Below are positions 45,547-57,100 of a stretch of DNA of 64,000 bases, in pieces. Origin of the DNA: Oscarella lobularis (Eukaryota > Porifera > Homoscleromorpha > Homosclerophorida > Oscarellidae); contig NC_089175.1 in the NCBI RefSeq assembly GCF_947507565.1, positions 2,035,733 through 2,099,732 on the forward strand, written 5' to 3'. Each line of letters starts with the position of its first letter. Within the stretch, counting starts at the first letter, position 1. Position numbers and translations under genes: made by a program. Under the pieces are notes generated by a model that was not told the origin of the DNA, searched no databases, and was given only the letters and a program-made list of their open reading frames with translations.

Positions 45547-46512
45547 TTATTGCGCGTACGTAAGGCGCGCAGTGACGCGGAAAGAGTTAATATCAGTTCC
45601 TCCAAAACCCGTCAATGCCAGAAAAACCAATCCATTTTTTTCAAAAGACTGACTTGTAACAGCTACAACGTTCACGTTGGCGTTAGTGATGTCAAAGCCA
45701 ATGAGGTTAGGCGGTTCTGTTAGAGCAGAACAGTCTGGAGTGATGCATGCATACGTGCTAAGGCCAACCGTTCCGGTAGTTCCAATAGCAGTAATGACAA
45801 GCGAATTGACAAGGAGGGAGGACGGAGGACAAATGGCGAATTTCAAGTAAGTAGTTTTGAGTGTGGGCACAAATCCAACGCCTGTTAGCGTGGGAATTGG
45901 CAACAGATCTGGCTTATACCATGACGCAGCAGACGATTGTGGAACGCTTTCGGTGATCAGATTTTGCAATTCTTGGAGAGGAGGAAACGTCGGAATGTCA
46001 CGGTCCAACAAGAAGAAGCGGACGGCAAACACGTACTCGATGCCATTGGCTAAATTGGCCGTACTTGTGAATGTCAGAGTACGACCATAACTGCTTCGGT
46101 ACTTGAAGCGAATTTCAGGCACATATCCGCCGGTAATTTGGTTGTTTCCAATATCCGCGTCACTCGATGAGCTAACAGTCATCTTAATTATTCCCAAGTT
46201 CGGTTCCCATTCCATGTTATTGGGAATGCTGATATAAACTACCACCGTCTTATCGTCGTACAGCATCGTATCGCTTTCACAGAGCAGCAGCGTGTAATTG
46301 TACACTTCATTTGCTCCAGGTCTCTGGTTTTGTTGCACGGTGAAGATCGTCGTGATGTTGGTGAAGTTGCTATAATCCTGGCCAAAATTCGCTACAAAAA
46401 GGAGGCAAAGATGTTTTAACAGTTATTAGTCATTTCTGGACTGTTATTGCGCGTTACCGTAGGAGGCGCCAACTAAAAGACAAACGATCAGGACACGAGC
46501 GACCGACAGCAT
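45547..46512 (-). CDS. Secreted protein of an unrecognised family, paralog of the gene at 47695
   Basis: Two exons on the minus strand, 46458-46512 and 45547-46391, join in phase 1 to about 299 aa. Exon 1 is a signal peptide (MLSVARVLIVCLLVGASYG). The mature part shares an order of motifs with the paralog: NYTL-LC, VYISIPNN, LGII, SWY-P-LIP, AIC, STYACITPDCS, NVAV-like stretch, TGFGG and ARL. Four cysteines are shared, including the last two in STY-C-PDC. Several NxT/S sites suggest glycosylation. I do not recognise a known domain. A TATA box lies at 46565-46572. Confidence 0.75.
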
Positions 46513-46564
46513 TTTTCAGGTTAGTCGTTTTGAAGGCAATGACCAGCGCATTCGAGACAGACTT

Positions 46565-46572
46565 CTTATATA
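46565..46572 (-). promoter_or_regulatory. TATA box for the minus-strand secreted gene
   Basis: TATATAAG on the minus strand, about 55 bp before the ATG at 46512. The spacing suits a short 5' UTR. Confidence 0.6.
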
Positions 46573-47621
46573 CGCTGCAGTCGTTGCCATATCAACAAGT
46601 AACACCGAGGGATGCACGCGATGTGCACAGTAGGCGGGCCTAGTGATATTGCTCGTGGGTCGAGATCGCGGTCAGCGGCGGCCTCTCAATCCATTAACGT
46701 CGTACCAGTTTGTGCTCTCACGGGAGTTATTACTCCCACGACATTATCCTCACAGGTGGCGGCATAGCGGCTTTTATAAAATTATTCAGAAGCAACGCCT
46801 CTTTTCTGAGTTTATCTTAATTTTCTGCGCGGACGACTTAGGAACTACGTTAATTGCGCAGTTTTCTTACTGTGTGAATGCTATAGCGCCGATCGAGCGC
46901 AAGATGGTATCTCTTCGACGAAGAAGTGTGCATCAGCTGCATTTTGTTTCACTCCTCTAGATGCGGTCACTCCTCTGCATGCGGTCATCGTATCTTAGCT
47001 TCTGCTGCATGCGTTCACGGTCATCGTGTGGGTCAACCTTATAGCTTCCATCTGTGGCGTAATTTCTCAGCAATCAAGCCGTCCATGGGATAGGAAACGC
47101 TTCACGCAGCCTTCTAACTGTCTCCTCTTGGCATTCTATTAGGTTGGAAGCGGCTGCATCTCCTAATCCTGCTGACTTTCTTCCAAAAGTTTCTTTTGTG
47201 GGGGTGGTTTCTGTCCAGCTGACGTTATCTTTTTTCAGCAGGTTGTTTCCCACACTTGCATTCTTCTAAGGATCCAGACGGGGGTGCATGGGCAACTCCT
47301 TTATTATTTACCCGCCTACATACTCTAGCACAATGTCAGGTGGGAGATTAAAGCTTCCATCTGTGGCGTAATTTCTCAGCAATCAAGCCGTCCATGGGAT
47401 AAGAAACGCTTCACGCAGCCTTCTAACTGTCTCCTCTTGGCATTCTATTAGGTTGGAAGCGGCTGCATCTCCTAATCCTGCTGACTTTCTTCCAAAAGTT
47501 TCTTTTGTGGGGGTGGTTTCTGTCCAGCTGACGCATGCTCTAGCCATAGCACAATATCAGGTGGGAGAGGAAGCGTTTTCGCGGCCATCTGTTTGTTTGT
47601 TGCCATGGCACTCATTAGGCG
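46573..47621. promoter_or_regulatory. Intergenic region between divergent secreted genes, with a duplicated segment
   Basis: About 1 kb separates the two TATA boxes. It holds two 182-bp direct repeats (47043-47224 and 47352-47533) and short GCATGCGGTCA repeats near 46960-47010. No gene is recognised. It may act as a shared regulatory region. Confidence 0.4.
47043..47533. repeat. Pair of 182-bp direct repeats, 309 bp apart
   Basis: 47043-47224 and 47352-47533 are almost identical (AGCTTCCATCTGTGGCGTAA... to ...CCAGCTGACG, one GG/AG difference noted). The 127-bp spacer is not repeated. The second copy lies about 90 bp before the TATA-like box of the + strand gene. Confidence 0.9.
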
Positions 47622-47629
47622 CATAAAAG
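47622..47629 (+). promoter_or_regulatory. TATA-like box for the + strand secreted gene
   Basis: CATAAAAG about 66 bp before ATG 47695. Confidence 0.5.
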
Positions 47630-47694
47630 CAGCGAAACAGCGTCACTCGTCACATTCTTTCAAACAACTTTCGCTGTGTATACCGCCTGAAACA

Positions 47695-48617
47695 ATGATC
47701 TACGTTGTTGCGCTTGCTGCTCTCTTCGGGCTAGCCTATGGTGGGTTAGTAGGTAACGAGATGCTTTTATCCTGGGACCGGTTTTTCTTTCTATAGGGCA
47801 AGGGCAAACGTACACTCTGATTCCAACAAGGTACTACGTCGCGACAAATCAAAGGCCAACGGATCAACAAACGCTCAATTACACTCTCGATCTTTGCAAT
47901 TCAATTTCGAACGCGTACGACGGCTATACTGCGAAGGTCTTTATCAACATTCCAAATAATCGAAACTGGACAGCGCAACTGGGCATCATTGAGTCAATAG
48001 CTTATTCGCAGGACGGCACAAAACTCGGGAATAACAGTCGGCCTGATCATACATCTGCTCCCACATTTGAATTTGCATACAAGAAAGAATACGGGTCCTT
48101 GGTACTGGTTATGACGTCCAATATCGCCTCCGCTATAGATTACACGTTTACAGTTGACTTTTATAATTCTTTCTCCACGCAAACGCTTGAAGACTACGAA
48201 AGCGATGCAAGAGAGTATTACAACTCTGTCAACAAAAGTGAGGCAGACAGTTGGTACATTCCGGTATTGATTCCAGTTGTCAAAAACGACGGATACGACT
48301 CTGTCGCGACAAAAGAGTCAGTTTATTACCAAATAGCCATTTGTGCGACAGATCCCAATAAAGCCCAAACTGCAGTAGTGACGGTGTTAGGACAAAATGT
48401 CAAAAGCGCGTTTAGCACTTACGTCTGTGCCGTTCCAGACTGCTCTCCGACAGTGAAAAACAACAACGTCATTGCGTACGATATCACAAACAGCATCTCA
48501 AACGTTGCAGTCTTCAAATCTTCTCAAATCACAAGCAGTGGGGTTTTCTACGTCGTCATCACTGGGTTTGGTGGATCTGGCACCAACGAATTCCAACTGG
48601 CAGCTCGCCTGTTGTAA
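47695..48617 (+). CDS. Secreted protein of an unrecognised family, paralog of the gene at 45547
   Basis: Exons 47695-47740 and 47797-48617 join in phase 1 to about 288 aa. Exon 1 is a signal peptide (MIYVVALAALFGLAYG), with the intron at the same place as in the paralog. The mature part carries NYTLDLCNS, VFINIPNN, LGIIESI, DSWYIPVLIP, YQIAICATDP, STYVCAVPDCSPT, SNVAVFKSS, TGFGG and AARL. An AATAAA signal lies at 48735-48740. The repeat of matching halves hints at beta-sandwich-like segments, but I cannot assign a fold. Head-to-head orientation suggests inverted duplication and possible co-regulation. Confidence 0.8.
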
Positions 48618-48734
48618 GCAATTGACCAAAGACATGCTTGTCTTTTTTTTCGTGTTTTTCTGTTCATGCTCCAGCTGTTCTTGTACTTTCTTTTAGATGT
48701 GTGTTAGCCTTGTACGCGTATAGTCGTCGCAGTG

Positions 48735-48740
48735 AATAAA
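48735..48740 (+). terminator. Polyadenylation signal AATAAA
   Basis: AATAAA 118 bp after the stop of the secreted-protein gene. Confidence 0.6.
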
Positions 48741-49369
48741 AAGAAGCTTCTGCTTTTCATTTGCCGTGGAGTTCAGCTAGTGGACTCACTTCTGCGTTTT
48801 GAGCAAAGAGCTAGTAGCATTATGTCAACCGACTGAAGTAACGCTCCACTTACTACCTATTCTCCTCACCTCTTCCTTAGTTCTAGGACTATATAGTATG
48901 TTCAACCGTTGGCCGCAAAAAAAGGCGCCCTAGAATCGATTATAGGAAGCCCTTTCGAGGCAGAATATCCGCGAGGAGACTGCGAACAATAGATGGCAAA
49001 TGGAGAAAGACAGTTTGGTACAAATGTCTGCGCGCATTTTCCTCGTCGCGCGCACCGTCGCGTGCTAGCCTGGTCCCCAGACCCTCTCAAGAGCACCCGG
49101 TGTCCCTCTGGCAGGGATCCCTGCCCTCTGTTTAAGTGCCTACCCGCGCCACGCCCCTCGTGCGCTATCAAATACGTTTACCATTGAGTACATAAGCGGA
49201 AATAGGAGCGTTTCTCAGAAATACACTCTTTTAGGTTCTGCGAGCGTCTAGTTCACCTGTCTTGTTATTACACTGATGACAGGAGTCATAACAAAACGCC
49301 AGAGTAACTCTCTCCGGACGCCAGTGTCTCGCTGCCTGCGCGATCAAACCGCCGGACGGTCTTCTCCAG
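48741..49369. other. Intergenic sequence with a MITE-like motif
   Basis: No gene seen. At about 49069-49084, AGCCTGGTCCCCAGACC closely resembles the end of the palindromic insertion at 30907 (GCCTCGTCCCCAGACC), so a related element may be present. Its opposite end is not found. Confidence 0.35.
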
Positions 49370-49740
49370 ACCGCTCCGGCGCTTTGCTTCAGTTTCCTGC
49401 TGCCGCCTCCCTTTCGCAACAGTCTCTACCAGTCTTGGGAAGACTGGAAAGAGGGTTTGATCCGTTCCTGTGCCAATCTCATGCAACGGCCTGCATGGGC
49501 TGGGGACGACACAACTCGCCGTTACGTGTTGGCCTTGCGCATTCAAGGACCGGCTCGCGACGCCTTCCGCACCCTCTCAGACGTCGCCAAAGCAACGTTT
49601 GATTTCTTGCTCGAAGCCTTTCGCTCTCGCTCTCTGCCGGGTAACCGTCAAGAAGTCAAACGGTAGCCTTTTGCCTCCGTCAACACGGCGGCTCCGAACC
49701 GCTGCTTGACTTTGGCAACGCGATTTGCGGGCTAGCGGCT
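49370..49740 (+). pseudogene. Retroelement gag-like fragment
   Basis: The open stretch WEDWKEGLIRSCANLM, DDTTRRYVLALRIQGPARDA and TFDFLLEAFRSRSLPG has the pattern of Ty3/gypsy-type gag (helical region with R-L-L-GPA-D-F). It stops at TAG near 49665. No protease, reverse transcriptase or LTR is visible nearby, so it is a relic. Confidence 0.4.
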
Positions 49741-50046
49741 CAATCGTTTTCTATTATGTATGAAATTTAAATAAATTTTATTGGCGCAATTAGTATCTCA
49801 CCTTTTGTATCCTAAAAACATCCACAATGTTTTTTCAATGTAAGAATTGCTTTCGAATGAAACTTGTGTTTTATGTCATGTTCAAGTTTCAAACTATTCT
49901 CGGGAGGTGTTAACAAGAGGTTTTCACCGACGCTATGGCTTGTGCAGTTTTATCAGCTTTAACTGCGTCTTGTAATGGTGGAACGAAATGGTAATGTTCA
50001 AAAATTTGCATCCGGGACTGCTCTACAACCTCGAGGAAAACGAACG
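49741..50046 (+). promoter_or_regulatory. 5' flank of the complete USP gene with a private insertion
   Basis: It matches the flanks of the truncated copies (TAGTATCTCACCTTTTGTATCC... and AATTTGCATCCGGGACTG), but about 160 bp (near 49840-49995) are inserted only here. It probably includes the promoter and 5' UTR. Confidence 0.4.
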
Positions 50047-53000
50047 ATGACGGGCCAGCACGACGGTCTGTCCGGGCAGACACAGGTCAGACAGCCTAGC
50101 GGGCCAAACTATCTTTCGTCTAACGACACCTTTAGAGGCGAGATCTTAATAATCTGCAAGAAATCCTCGGCATCGGCGAAGAGCAAGCGCTAAAGCTGTA
50201 CCAGGTCGGCTAAGAGCTCTTCCAGAGAAGCGAAAACAGTTCTAAGACGCGCAGGAAAACGAGAAGAGCGTAACGAAGGCTATCGAAGCGATGACAGCGA
50301 AGCAAGAGAACGAAGAACCGCTTCGAAGCGCGTACGGCGACACCGCGGAATCGTCGTCGTGGAAATCGTCGAGGGAAACGCCGCAATTAGCAATCGAGGC
50401 TCGAAAAGTGAAGAAGGAAGAGCCGAAGCCGACTCTCATCGATTTGACGTCGACGGAAGATGGCGACGACGATGTCCAGAGAGCGATCGCATTGAGCCTT
50501 CAAGACGCCGTAAGAAACGAGGGGGGTTAGAGATAGATACGTTTCAACGTTAGGATTAGCAGTGCAGCATGTCTTAGTAAACAGTCTCACAGATAAAAGT
50601 ACTGACTGACTCAACTGTATCTCGTAGTGAATATTCTATTCGTTAGAAAAAGTTATTTATTCTTTATGCATAGAATCATATTAGTGGAGCTCCTCTGTCT
50701 CGAGAAGACCAAGATTTGAGCAGGTTCGAAACTTCCCCTAGACAAAAACTCAATCGTGAACTGTTGCCTCTCCAAAGAGCTGTCGAGGCTAGCATGGCCG
50801 ATACGAAAGGCGGCTCAACACGCCGCCGCCGATATGACTCTCTCTTGCTTCACATCGATCCTCTCAATCCCCACGAGAGAATCCGCGACGGAACCAATCC
50901 GGTGGGAATCAAAAACGTTGGGAATACGTGTTGGTTTAGTGCCGTCATTCAGGTAGATAAAATAACAATTAAATTAGATTAAATAATTGGGGAGTTTTGA
51001 TGTTTCATAGTCGTTGTATCATCTTCCCGTTTTTCGTAACGTCGTCTTGCAGCACGCGAGTCTCGACGATGCACGCGTCGTCAACGGCGACGTGCCGGAG
51101 AGCGAACGAGACCAAGCATCGAGTCCGGCCGTGGCGTTCGTAAAGGAGCTGAGAGACCTATTTGCACTCCTACTGGGAAGTCGACGAAAGTACGTCGATC
51201 CAACAAAAGCAGTACAGGTAAGAGAAGATTAATTAATTAATCACTATATATTTAGTAATACATTTGTGTCGTTAGAAACTCAAATCTACGTTCGCTTCCT
51301 CCGCATCTAACACAGCCTATCAGCAGGTAAGTAGAACCGTCCCTAATAGTATCTCAGTTAAACTGTATGTTCTCAGGATGTGAGTGAGTTTAACCATCTT
51401 CTCATGGAATGGCTCGAGGAAGCGTTCAAGACCGATTCGCCCGCCTTGAACCCGATCCTCGAACTCTTCTACGGTAAATTCTCCACGACGGGCATGAACG
51501 AGGGTAAGGAATTTAAAACGGACGGCCCGTTTGGCGCCCATCCGCTTCAAGTCCGCGGTTTTCCCAATCTCCACGCGAGTCTCGACGGATCGATGGTCCA
51601 GCGCGAAATCGAGCCCGTCAACGCAAGCGGCGTCGACGGCAACGGCGGTTCGGACGACGTCAAATCGGAACAGGAGACGTGGTTTCGTCATTTGCCGCCC
51701 GTTCTCATATTGGAATTATCGCGATTCGAGTTCAGTCCCACCGAGGGGAGAACGAAGAAGATACACGATAGGGTCGCCTTTGATGAAGTGCTCTACATGG
51801 ATAGGTAGCCGTCCACAGAAAATAAATAATTATCTTTATTTATTCAAAAACTTTTTTTTCAGATATATGGAGGTTAATAAGGCCGTGACTCGAGAAAAAC
51901 GACTAGAGGAGTACAAGTTGAAAGAGCAGCTTGCTGCATTGGAACAAGAACTCGAAAAGTAAATCGACTCTGATTATACATAATCAATATTTGCTATTCG
52001 AGTAGATATACAAACTATAAAGGCAAACGGGTTGCGCTGAGAGACGCGTTAGATCTCTCTTTGGAATTCGCACGATCAAAGAGAACGTGTTTGGATAGTA
52101 GCCAGGACGACATGATGCAGGTCTCACCCAAAGAAGAAACTAAAGGTAAGGGGCAATTTCAACAAATAAAAAGAGAGCTCTTTATAGTCGAACTTCGTTC
52201 TCTAGTTCTCTGCAGCACTCCGAATCCGTCTCCTCGACACGTCTCCAGCGACGTCGTGGAAACGCTGACGGAATATCTGAGTCGATGGCGAGACGAGGTG
52301 AACGAAGACGAACACGGTGAGAAAAGCGCACGCACGTAAACTCGCCCCCTCAAACGAGACGAATAGAACTGAGAAGGGAAGTAGAAAACGTTCGAACGAA
52401 AATCGACGAACTATACAAAATCGCAGAACTAGAAAACGTGTGCTATCGCCTCCACTCCGTTTTGGTTCACGAAGGCGAGGCGACGGGCGGTCACTACTGG
52501 GTCTACATTCGCGATCACGTCGCCGGCACGTGGCGAAAATTCAACGACATCTCCGTGACGTCGGTGACGTGGGACGAAGTTCGACGCGAGTCGTTCGGAA
52601 CGCATCACACGGCGAGCGCCTACTGTCTCTTTTACATCAACGAAAAGGAAGCCAGTCGTATAAGTAATAACGGATAAATAGATTAATAATAAAAATTATG
52701 TTAATCTGGTCGTTGTAGCCTGCGAGGGGGTGGATCTCGTTCTGCCTGAACGACTTCGACGCTTGGTCGAAGATCACAATGCGGCGTTTCAGAAAGAAAT
52801 CGACGATTACGATGCGGCGAAGGAGATTTCGGATCCGATGTCTCAAGCGGAGACGCTCGTTTCGGAGAGCTTCGAAACGGTTGCCAAGGGCAGCATAAAG
52901 TCATTGGAAGAAATCGTCAACGAGCAGTTCGTGGGCATATGCGAGAATTTGGGCGTTTTGGCGAAGAAAAGGAGCACGATTGACTTCGACGACGTGCGTC

Positions 53001-54034
53001 TCGAGCATTTTCTTTGCTTTTTGGAAGCGGCGCCGTGTTCGAGTCAAGTGCGAATGCACGCTCTCGTACTCGAGGGATGCAATCAGTTTCCCTTGGGCGA
53101 TTATTCCGAGGACTGGTGCGTGAGACTTGGAATTAGAATGAGTAGCGTTTCATACGGTTGCTATAGTCACGACGATGTGAAAAAGATATTGCTTTCGAAA
53201 CTCGACGATACTCCAGTGGAAGCGAGAGAAGAGGTCAAGGTACAGGATTGGCAAAAGTCATAGAAACCCTTTTGGGTTGGTAAACACTTTGGCTTTTAGG
53301 TTTGGGAGAATGCATTCAATCAACTTACTAAGATTTACACCTATTTGACACACGCTCTGGAACTCCTTCACGCTAAACAGTATTGGCAAAAAATTAATTA
53401 AATCATAATCGAATCATAATTTTAGGTATTCTGACGCCTTGCCGTTTCTCGTCCAAGTCGTCTTGTACAACAACGAATTGTCTGATAACGTCGATCCCCG
53501 TTGCGCTCTAACGGAGTCTCTTGTCAATTCCATTCTTTGTCATTGCATTAAGGTACGTTTTCACATCGACGTCACGTCAGTGTTTTTTTCTCTGATCGTT
53601 TTTTATCCTGTAGGAGCTCAGCGATGCATGTTGCAGCAAGGTGTTTGACGGGAACGAGATGGAAGCCCTGCAGGCGGTCAGAGACATGAACAACTTGGTG
53701 ATACCGTGTCTGAACGTTCTCGATGACAACGGCGACGAAGAGCAAGGCAACGGCTTCTTGCACGAGCACGTCAATAGGACGTGGTGCGAATTATTGGCGA
53801 TTCAGCAAAACGGTAACATAAGAGAAAAGGCGATTTTTTGTGTCACTCCTAATTTTTTGTTTAGATGATGAGAGAAATGATCAGTTGAGACAAGTTCTCG
53901 AAAAACTGCTCGACGTTTCCGCCACGAGGGATTGGGGCAGTGTTGACGTGCATTGCGAGGACTCGGCGATTAATCAAAACGATGTTCGTCAACGGTTTGT
54001 ACATATGATGACAATTATGACACAGCAGTCTTAG
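50047..54034 (+). CDS. Ubiquitin carboxyl-terminal hydrolase, USP25/USP28 family
   Basis: Sixteen exons join in phase: 50047-50085, 50136-50204, 50255-50509, 50674-50952, 51011-51217, 51276-51326, 51377-51804, 51863-51958, 52006-52145, 52188-52316, 52367-52657, 52719-53239, 53300-53379, 53426-53552, 53614-53812, 53865-54034. The product is about 1026 aa, close to vertebrate USP25/28. Order: UBA-like segment (LQEILGIGEEQALKLYQ), SIM (LIDLTSTEDG), UIM (DDVQRAIALSLQ), catalytic Cys box ([15 protein letters not shown]), DVSEFNHLLMEWLEEAF, LILELSRFEF, a charged coiled-coil insertion, His box (VLVHEGEATGGHYWVYI) and FNDISV, then a C-terminal helical region. It removes ubiquitin from proteins. This appears to be the source gene of the four truncated upstream copies. 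The next gene starts only 130 bp downstream. Confidence 0.9.
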
Positions 54035-54164
54035 TTCGACGGAAATTTATTTTAATTAATACACTGGTTTGGATTACATATCCGTGGGCCGCATGTTCGG
54101 TAGCGGAAAACGAGACCAAAGTTTAATTAAATTAATAATCACGTTGTGTTCCCGTATACTTAAA

Positions 54165-57100
54165 ATGGCGGAAAGCGACGAGGAAGAATTCGCGCCGACT
54201 AGCCTTCAATTGAAGATCAGTTCGATATTCGACGATCTTAGCAAGCAAATACCGGTCATTGAACTTCCAGACAGCGACGTAGGACTTGGAATATTCATTC
54301 ACGATCGAATTCGACGTCGAAATGACGTCGTTTAGGCGTCCGAAGACGATGTCGACGTACCGAGACCGTTTCTGAAGTCCACGCGAAGTGTTCCGTTGTC
54401 TCAAACCGAGCCGATTCTTCCCGAATCGCCGGCGGAACGCGTGGAACCTCCAAAGGGGCCTCATCTCGACTTAGGCCCTGTCAAGTCGATCGATTTGGAC
54501 GCAATCGTATCCGAACCGGCAACCGTCGACTTGGACAGCGACGTCGCAACGTTCGACGAAACGCAAAGCCTTCAGCTGATGAATAGTCTCGAAACTCTTA
54601 CCGTTGCCCAGGGCAACGAAGCCTACCGAATCGAGCCATGCCTCCGAGGCGCAAGCCGTCGCGCTGGACGCGACGCAAACGCCATTCCCGCGGCAAAATG
54701 GGCAGATATTCGCACAGCAGCAAAAGAACAGGAGAAAACAACGATCGTACTGGATTTGAGCAAGCAACGGGTAAGATAAAAAAATACATAGTTGCCTTCT
54801 CTAAGCCTTAGATAAATACACTGACCTATTGATTCTAATTATTGTACCGTAGCAAAGCTTTTTGTTTTTTAGGAAGAGTGTTTGAGGAAGAGTGCTCAGT
54901 CAGCCAATTCTCTACCGGCTGCTAGGTGCGGAAATAATTTGATTTTTTATTTTTTGATGACGTTGAATCTTTTTTTTCTAGTTCTGTAGCGTTGAGTGAG
55001 ACGGCCCAGACGGGGTCGGACAGCGACGACGACGAGGAGGAGGACATGATGACGTGGCGGCGAGAAATGAAGCAGCAAGTGCAAGGAATCAGGTTAGATG
55101 ATCCACCGTCTAAGGAGCCTAGGAAGCCTAGGAAGCCAGAGGAAAAGAAACCGAAACGGGATCCGGTAGCTCTTAGTATAAGAAAGAAAGCTCGTATCAG
55201 TCATCGTCACCTGAACGGCTCAGCAACAAAGGAAGCAAAGGAAGAGACAGTAGAGTGTCCCACAAAGAAAACCAGCGAAGAAGAAGAAGTCCACGAAACG
55301 ACTCCCAAGGAAACAGAACCGAAAAAAGAAGACAAAGATCAGAAGACGACTCAAACTCGTCCGAACGTCGACGTCGACGCAGCGAAGGCTCGACGAATGG
55401 AAGAGCGAAAGGCGAGAGAACGCGTCCGACTGAAACGTCTCGAATTCGCGCAGAAACTCCGCAACGAAAAACCTCCGACGTCGAAGATAATCCTCTTCGA
55501 CGCCGACGCCGACACCGCGACGACGGACTCCTCATCGGAGCTAATCACCGAAGAAAGAAATCCTCCCAAATCGGCTATCTTATTAACAATCTCACTCAAC
55601 GCTGACGGATCATTGAAGCTCGCTCCATCGGCCGCGCCGGACGCGAGTTGCATAGAAAGTGGCTATCATCCCATAGTCGTACTCATCTCCTGGCTGCTAT
55701 CCCTTACCCCAGAAAACGCCGATGATTCCTCCTCGCCTTTTCGCGTCATCGGATTCAAACAGGTCGCGTCGTGCGACGGGAATCTTTATTTGGTCGTCGT
55801 GGCGATACCGCGACGGAATGCGAAATCGATCGCCGCCTTTCTCGAATCGACGACGCTCGCCAAAGTTCTTCCGTCGCGCGACGTCGTCGTCGTTTCTGAC
55901 GTCATCGACGTTTCGCGGAAGGAATTCGTCGTGAAACTCTCCACGTTCGTGTCGCTGAGCGACGATCCGAGCGTTGTTTGCGCGGCGACCGAAAGTCCGT
56001 GGGGATTCTACAGCGTCGCCATGGAAACGCATTTCAACGTAAATCCAACCGACGCTGCTACGAACCCGGAAACGACCGTGTCAACATTCGATTTAAAAAT
56101 AGCCGCAATTCGTCGCCAAGCAACGGGAATCCTCATGCGAGGTTTCGACTGCGGATTCAGTTTGGCCGGCACGCGACTCGCACGCGAAAACGGTATTTCG
56201 AAATGGATCGTCGCGTGGCGCGGCGCAGCGGCCGTGTCCGCGTGGTTGACGGAAGTCGGACCGAAGGATCCGCGTCTGGCGCGACGCACCGATCCGACGT
56301 CGTTGCGCGCGCTATACGGCGGCGACGATTCCACGACGATCGCGTGTCCGCGCAACGCGGAAGCGAGTTTGCGCGCACTGGCGAATTATTTCGGCGACCA
56401 AACGCCGTCGACGTCATCGATGAAACGTCGCAATCCGGGGGGAAAGGTGCGACAGCCGTTTCCGCGCGCTTTGAAAGAGTCGTCCCGGGAGTCGCCGCTT
56501 CCCGGTCTCGTGACGCGCGCCTCCAGTCGCACGCTTCTGCTTCTCGCACACGACGTCGTTAAGAACGTGGGCGTGGTCATCGCGACGTGCGCCAATCGCG
56601 GTTTCTTCGTCGATTCGATTCGTCGACTCGCGCCGAGTCGCAAGTCGCTGCAGGACGTCGGTCTCTTGGAGGAACAGCGTCGACACTTCAAGACAACGTC
56701 GTCGTCGTCGTCGTCGATTCTTCTAAATCTCGTCAAAGAGAACGCCGCCTTCGAAGCGTACGCACTCGTGCGTCGTCTCGGCGTCGATCTGCGCATCGCT
56801 CATCCATTTCGCTCGATCCACGCAATGAATCCGACGGAAATTGTCGTTCGACACGGCTTCGTCGTCGACGACGACGACGTCGCGTCGATACCGGGCGTCG
56901 GCGCGACGCTCGATCTCGCGCTTCCCTATCGCTTCAATCGCACGCTACCGCAGCCGAGTTTCGTCGCGCTCGTCGGCGCCGCGTCGCAAGCGCTCGCCGA
57001 GATTCTCGTCGCGATAGCCGAGCATCCGACGATCGAGTTTCTCGGCGTCAAAATCGTTCGACGTCTCGCCTCGTATCACGCCAAGGCTTTGACTCCGTAC

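Noticed and set aside
45419-45652. Lys-rich + strand ORF as a gene
   Set aside because: It overlaps the stop region of the minus-strand secreted gene and has no domain or splice support.
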